From the NCBI GenBank assembly GCA_023253235.1, contig JALRHE010000191.1, forward strand, positions 1 to 7,698: a DNA stretch of 7,698 nt. The letters are read 5' to 3'. Source of the stretch: Steroidobacteraceae bacterium (lineage in GTDB: Bacteria; Pseudomonadota; Gammaproteobacteria; Steroidobacterales; Steroidobacteraceae). This document shows positions 5,845-7,698 of this stretch, one piece after another (the stretch's first letter is position 1; each line of letters opens with the position of its first letter). Below the pieces are notes generated by a model. It was not told where the DNA came from, did not search any database, and saw nothing but the letters and a program-made list of their open reading frames with translations. The position numbers were made by a program, and so were the translations under genes.

Positions 5845-6324
5845 ATGAGTATCACCGTCACGCTGATCATCCAGGGCCTCGCGTTCCTCGCGGTCGCCTG
5901 GCTCGTCATGCGCTTCGGCTGGCCGTCGATCATCGGCGCCATCGAAGAGCGACAGAAGAAAATCGCCGACGGGCTGGCTGCCGCCGACAAGGGCCAAAAG
6001 GACCTGACCGAGGCAACGCAGCGGGCTGATGCGATCGTTCGCGAAGCGCGTGATCGCGCCAAGCAGATCGAGGATCAGGCCGCTCGCCGCTCCAACGAAG
6101 CGATCGAAGCTGCCAAGCAGTCTGCTCAGACCGAGGGTGCGCGCATCGTCGCCGCCGCTCGCGACGAAGCAGCTACCGAGACCGGTCGCGCTCGCGAAGA
6201 GTTGCGTAAGGAGTTCGGTTCGATGGTCGTCGTTGGCGCCTCGCGTTTGCTCGAGCGCGAAGTCGACGCGAAGACGCACGCGCAGCTGCTCGACAAACTG
6301 GCGGAAGAAATCGCCCGTGGCTGA
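5845..6324 (+). CDS. atpF: F1Fo ATP synthase subunit b (peripheral stalk)
   Basis: A 159-residue subunit b (E. coli 156). A dimer forms the peripheral stalk that holds F1 still against rotation of the c-ring. Seen: one N-terminal membrane helix (about 5-22) ending in MRFGWPSIIGAIEERQKKIADGLA (22-45), the family signature. A long charged, alanine-rich coiled-coil region follows (about 45-125), then EELRKEF (118-124) and a C-terminal delta-binding part (GASRLLEREVD, 131-141). There is a single b gene and no b' gene, as expected for a non-photosynthetic proteobacterium. The ATG lies 9 bases after AGGGG (5831-5835), with a second purine run (GAAGAG) closer in. The 3' end overlaps atpH by 8 bases. 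Confidence 0.96.
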   Translation: MSITVTLIIQGLAFLAVAWLVMRFGWPSIIGAIEERQKKIADGLAAADKGQKDLTEATQRADAIVREARDRAKQIEDQAARRSNEAIEAAKQSAQTEGARIVAAARDEAATETGRAREELRKEFGSMVVVGASRLLEREVDAKTHAQLLDKLAEEIARG

Positions 6325-6856
6325 CGAGGCAACCATCGCACGGCCTTACGCGCGCGCCGCGTTCGATCACGCGCATGCCGCAAAGCAACTCGCACCGTGG
6401 GGCGAGTTGCTGGCGAAAGCGAGCATCGCGGTCGGCGACGAGCGAGTGCGGCCGTTGATAGGCAATCCGCACGTCAAACGGTCGGATCTCGTCAGTTTTC
6501 TGCTCGACGTCGTCGGTGCCGCGGGTGACCCGCAGGCGCGCAACTTCGTGCAGTTGCTGGCTGACAACGGTCGTTTGGCTGCTCTGCCGCAAATCGCTGA
6601 GCAGTACGCAGCCTTGCGCGCCGAGGTGGAAAACACGGTTGATGTGACCGTGACCTCCGCCATGCCGTTGACGCCGGAGCAGAGCGAGAAGTTGTCGAAA
6701 GCGTTGACCGCGCGCTTGAAGCGCACGGTGCGTCTCAGCACCCACGTCGATCCGGCTTTGATCGGTGGCGCGGTCGTGAAGGCGGGAGATTTCGTCGTCG
6801 ATGGCTCGCTGCGCGGGCGCATCGAGCGACTCGGTAACACCATGGCTGGCGTTTGA
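6317..6856 (+). CDS. atpH: F1Fo ATP synthase subunit delta
   Basis: A 179-residue subunit delta (E. coli 177). It sits on top of F1 and joins the alpha N-termini to the b stalk. Seen: ATIARPYARAAFDHA (5-19), a start typical of the family; NFVQLLADNGRL (76-87); and the C-terminal signature DPALIGGAVVKAGDFVVDGS (145-164) followed by a final helix with RGRIERL. The open frame extends much further upstream (to 6029), but that part is an atpF shadow. The family N-terminus starts exactly at the GTG at 6317, which overlaps the end of atpF by 8 bases, and GGAAG in atpF provides a Shine-Dalgarno. Translational coupling to atpF is likely. Thirty-three bases separate it from atpA. Confidence 0.95.
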   Translation: MADEATIARPYARAAFDHAHAAKQLAPWGELLAKASIAVGDERVRPLIGNPHVKRSDLVSFLLDVVGAAGDPQARNFVQLLADNGRLAALPQIAEQYAALRAEVENTVDVTVTSAMPLTPEQSEKLSKALTARLKRTVRLSTHVDPALIGGAVVKAGDFVVDGSLRGRIERLGNTMAGV

Positions 6857-6889
6857 GCCGGTCGTCGCAGGATTTTTAGAGGACCACAC

Positions 6890-7698
6890 ATGTCCATCAA
6901 GGCATCCGAGATCTCTGATCTCATCAAGCAGCGAATCGAGAAGTTCGAGTCGGCGGCGGAAGCGCGCAACGTCGGCACGATCGTTTCGGTTACCGACGGT
7001 ATCTGCCGTATCCACGGTCTGGCCGATGTTCGTTACGGCGAAATGATCGAGTTCCCCGGGAACTTGTTCGGTCTCGCGCTGAACCTCGAACAGGATTCCG
7101 TCGGCGCCGTCGTGCTCGGCGACTACAAATCTTTGAAGGAAGGTGACACGGTCAAGACGACCGGCCGCATCCTCGAAGTGCCTGTGGGCCCTGAGCTGCT
7201 CGGCCGCGTCGTCGACGCACTCGGTAACCCGATCGATGGCAAGGGTCCGATCAAGACGACCCGCACTGCGCCGATCGAGCGCGTGGCGCCGGGCGTGATC
7301 TACCGCAAGTCGGTGAGCCAGCCGGTGCAGACCGGGTACAAGGCCGTCGACTCGATGGTTCCGGTTGGTCGCGGCCAGCGCGAACTGATCATCGGTGACC
7401 GTCAGACCGGCAAGACCGCGCTCGCTGTCGACACGATCATCAACCAGAAGTCCTCGGGCATTAAGTGCATCTACGTCGCGATCGGTCAGAAGCAGTCGAC
7501 CATCGCCAACGTGGTGCGCAAGCTCGAAGAGCACGGTGCGATGGATCACACGATCATCGTGGCCGCCTACTCGGGCTGCACCATGGGCGAATACTTCCGC
7601 GACCGTGGCGAAGATGCCCTGATCGTGTACGACGACCTGTCCAAGCAGGCCGTGGCTTACCGCCAAGTGTCGCTGCTGCTGCGCCGCCCGCCGGGCCG
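6890..7698 (+). CDS. atpA: F1Fo ATP synthase subunit alpha, 5' part, with an apparent 13-residue internal deletion
   Basis: The first 269 residues of subunit alpha, cut by the window edge (the whole protein is usually about 513). Alpha alternates with beta in the F1 hexamer and carries the non-catalytic nucleotide sites. Seen: EISDLIKQRI (7-16), the beta-barrel domain (about 28-95), QPVQTGYKAVDSM (144-156), Walker A GDRQTGKT (169-176, same numbering as E. coli), Walker B ALIVYDDL (243-250), and KQAVAYRQVSLLLRRPPG (252-269). Between HTIIVAA (220-226) and YSGCTMGEYF (227-236), the family normally has about 13 further residues (an ASES/ASDxAALQYLAP-type stretch). Here they are absent and the frame is kept. 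Otherwise the protein looks fully conserved. The start follows AGAGGA (6878-6883) by 6 bases. Identity is certain; whether this allele works is not. Confidence 0.97.
   Translation, partial: MSIKASEISDLIKQRIEKFESAAEARNVGTIVSVTDGICRIHGLADVRYGEMIEFPGNLFGLALNLEQDSVGAVVLGDYKSLKEGDTVKTTGRILEVPVGPELLGRVVDALGNPIDGKGPIKTTRTAPIERVAPGVIYRKSVSQPVQTGYKAVDSMVPVGRGQRELIIGDRQTGKTALAVDTIINQKSSGIKCIYVAIGQKQSTIANVVRKLEEHGAMDHTIIVAAYSGCTMGEYFRDRGEDALIVYDDLSKQAVAYRQVSLLLRRPPG
7559..7573 (+). other. Junction of the apparent in-frame deletion in atpA
   Basis: The codons run Val-Ala-Ala-Tyr-Ser (V224 to S228), where homologues have Val-Ala-Ala/Thr, about 13 further residues, and then Tyr-Ser/Ala-Gly-Cys. The junction carries GCCGCC, a short direct repeat that could have allowed slippage if the missing segment also ended in Ala-Ala. 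The size (about 39 bases) is judged from remembered E. coli and Pseudomonas AtpA sequences, not from an alignment run. Confidence 0.75.

Noticed and set aside
6029..6316. Longer reading of the atpH frame starting at 6029.
   Set aside because: This part is out of frame within atpF and unlike any delta subunit. The family N-terminus begins at the GTG at 6317.
6173..7666. A 497-codon open frame on the minus strand opposite atpF, atpH and atpA.
   Set aside because: It is the shadow of three well-conserved plus-strand genes. The translation is rich in Arg, Asp and His with no recognisable motif, as expected from antisense of GC-rich coding sequence.
1..7698. parS sites near parB.
   Set aside because: I looked for the 16-base palindrome built on GTTTCACGTGAAAC and close variants. 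CACGTG at 288-293 lacks the flanking arms, and no convincing site was found.
1..7698. Mobile elements, CRISPR arrays, tRNAs, toxin-antitoxin or defence genes.
   Set aside because: Every base is accounted for by housekeeping genes with spacers under 60 bases, and no inverted or spaced direct repeats of the needed kind were seen.

Overview
The window is a fully coding, single-direction stretch (all genes on the + strand) from a GC-rich proteobacterial chromosome. The AtpE, AtpB and AtpA sequences look most like gammaproteobacterial homologues (for example the AtpE polar loop and the run after it, and the AtpA N-terminal domain). A Xanthomonadales/Nevskiales/Steroidobacter-type gammaproteobacterium is my best guess; a betaproteobacterium is not excluded. 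No mobile element, tRNA, rRNA, CRISPR array or parS site was seen, and there is no gene-free stretch over 60 bases.

Layout: an AcuI/YhdH-type acrylyl-CoA reductase (39-1028) comes first, followed 7 bases later by rsmG (16S rRNA G527 methyltransferase). Next come parA, an unrecognised six-helix-type membrane protein, and parB, joined by 4-base ATGA overlaps. parB then abuts the F1Fo ATP synthase operon: atpI, atpB, atpE, atpF, atpH and the first 269 codons of atpA, which runs off the right edge. The rsmG-parAB-atp order is the familiar arrangement near many proteobacterial replication origins. It couples ribosome maturation, chromosome segregation and the main ATP-producing enzyme.

Three things depart from the ordinary. 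(1) AtpA appears to lack 13 residues, in frame, from a very strongly conserved segment between the Walker A and Walker B motifs. This is either a real lineage-specific lesion or a sequence/assembly artefact, and it is the most checkable anomaly here. (2) A membrane protein gene sits between parA and parB in an overlapping, probably translationally coupled array, which makes it a candidate membrane partner of the segregation machinery. (3) -10-like hexamers followed by a CGCGC-type stretch recur at the starts of parA, parB and atpI. At parA and parB the ATG lies 7 bases after the hexamer and no Shine-Dalgarno sequence is visible, so leaderless transcripts are possible. At atpI the element has a matching -35 at 17-base spacing and would start atp transcripts inside atpI.

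Within the atp operon, atpE (c subunit, needed in many copies) is the only gene with clear spacers on both sides. It has a U-rich leader with a strong Shine-Dalgarno upstream and a perfect 9-bp hairpin without a T-run downstream, consistent with its expression being set separately. I do not see a wholly new defence or metabolic system in this window.
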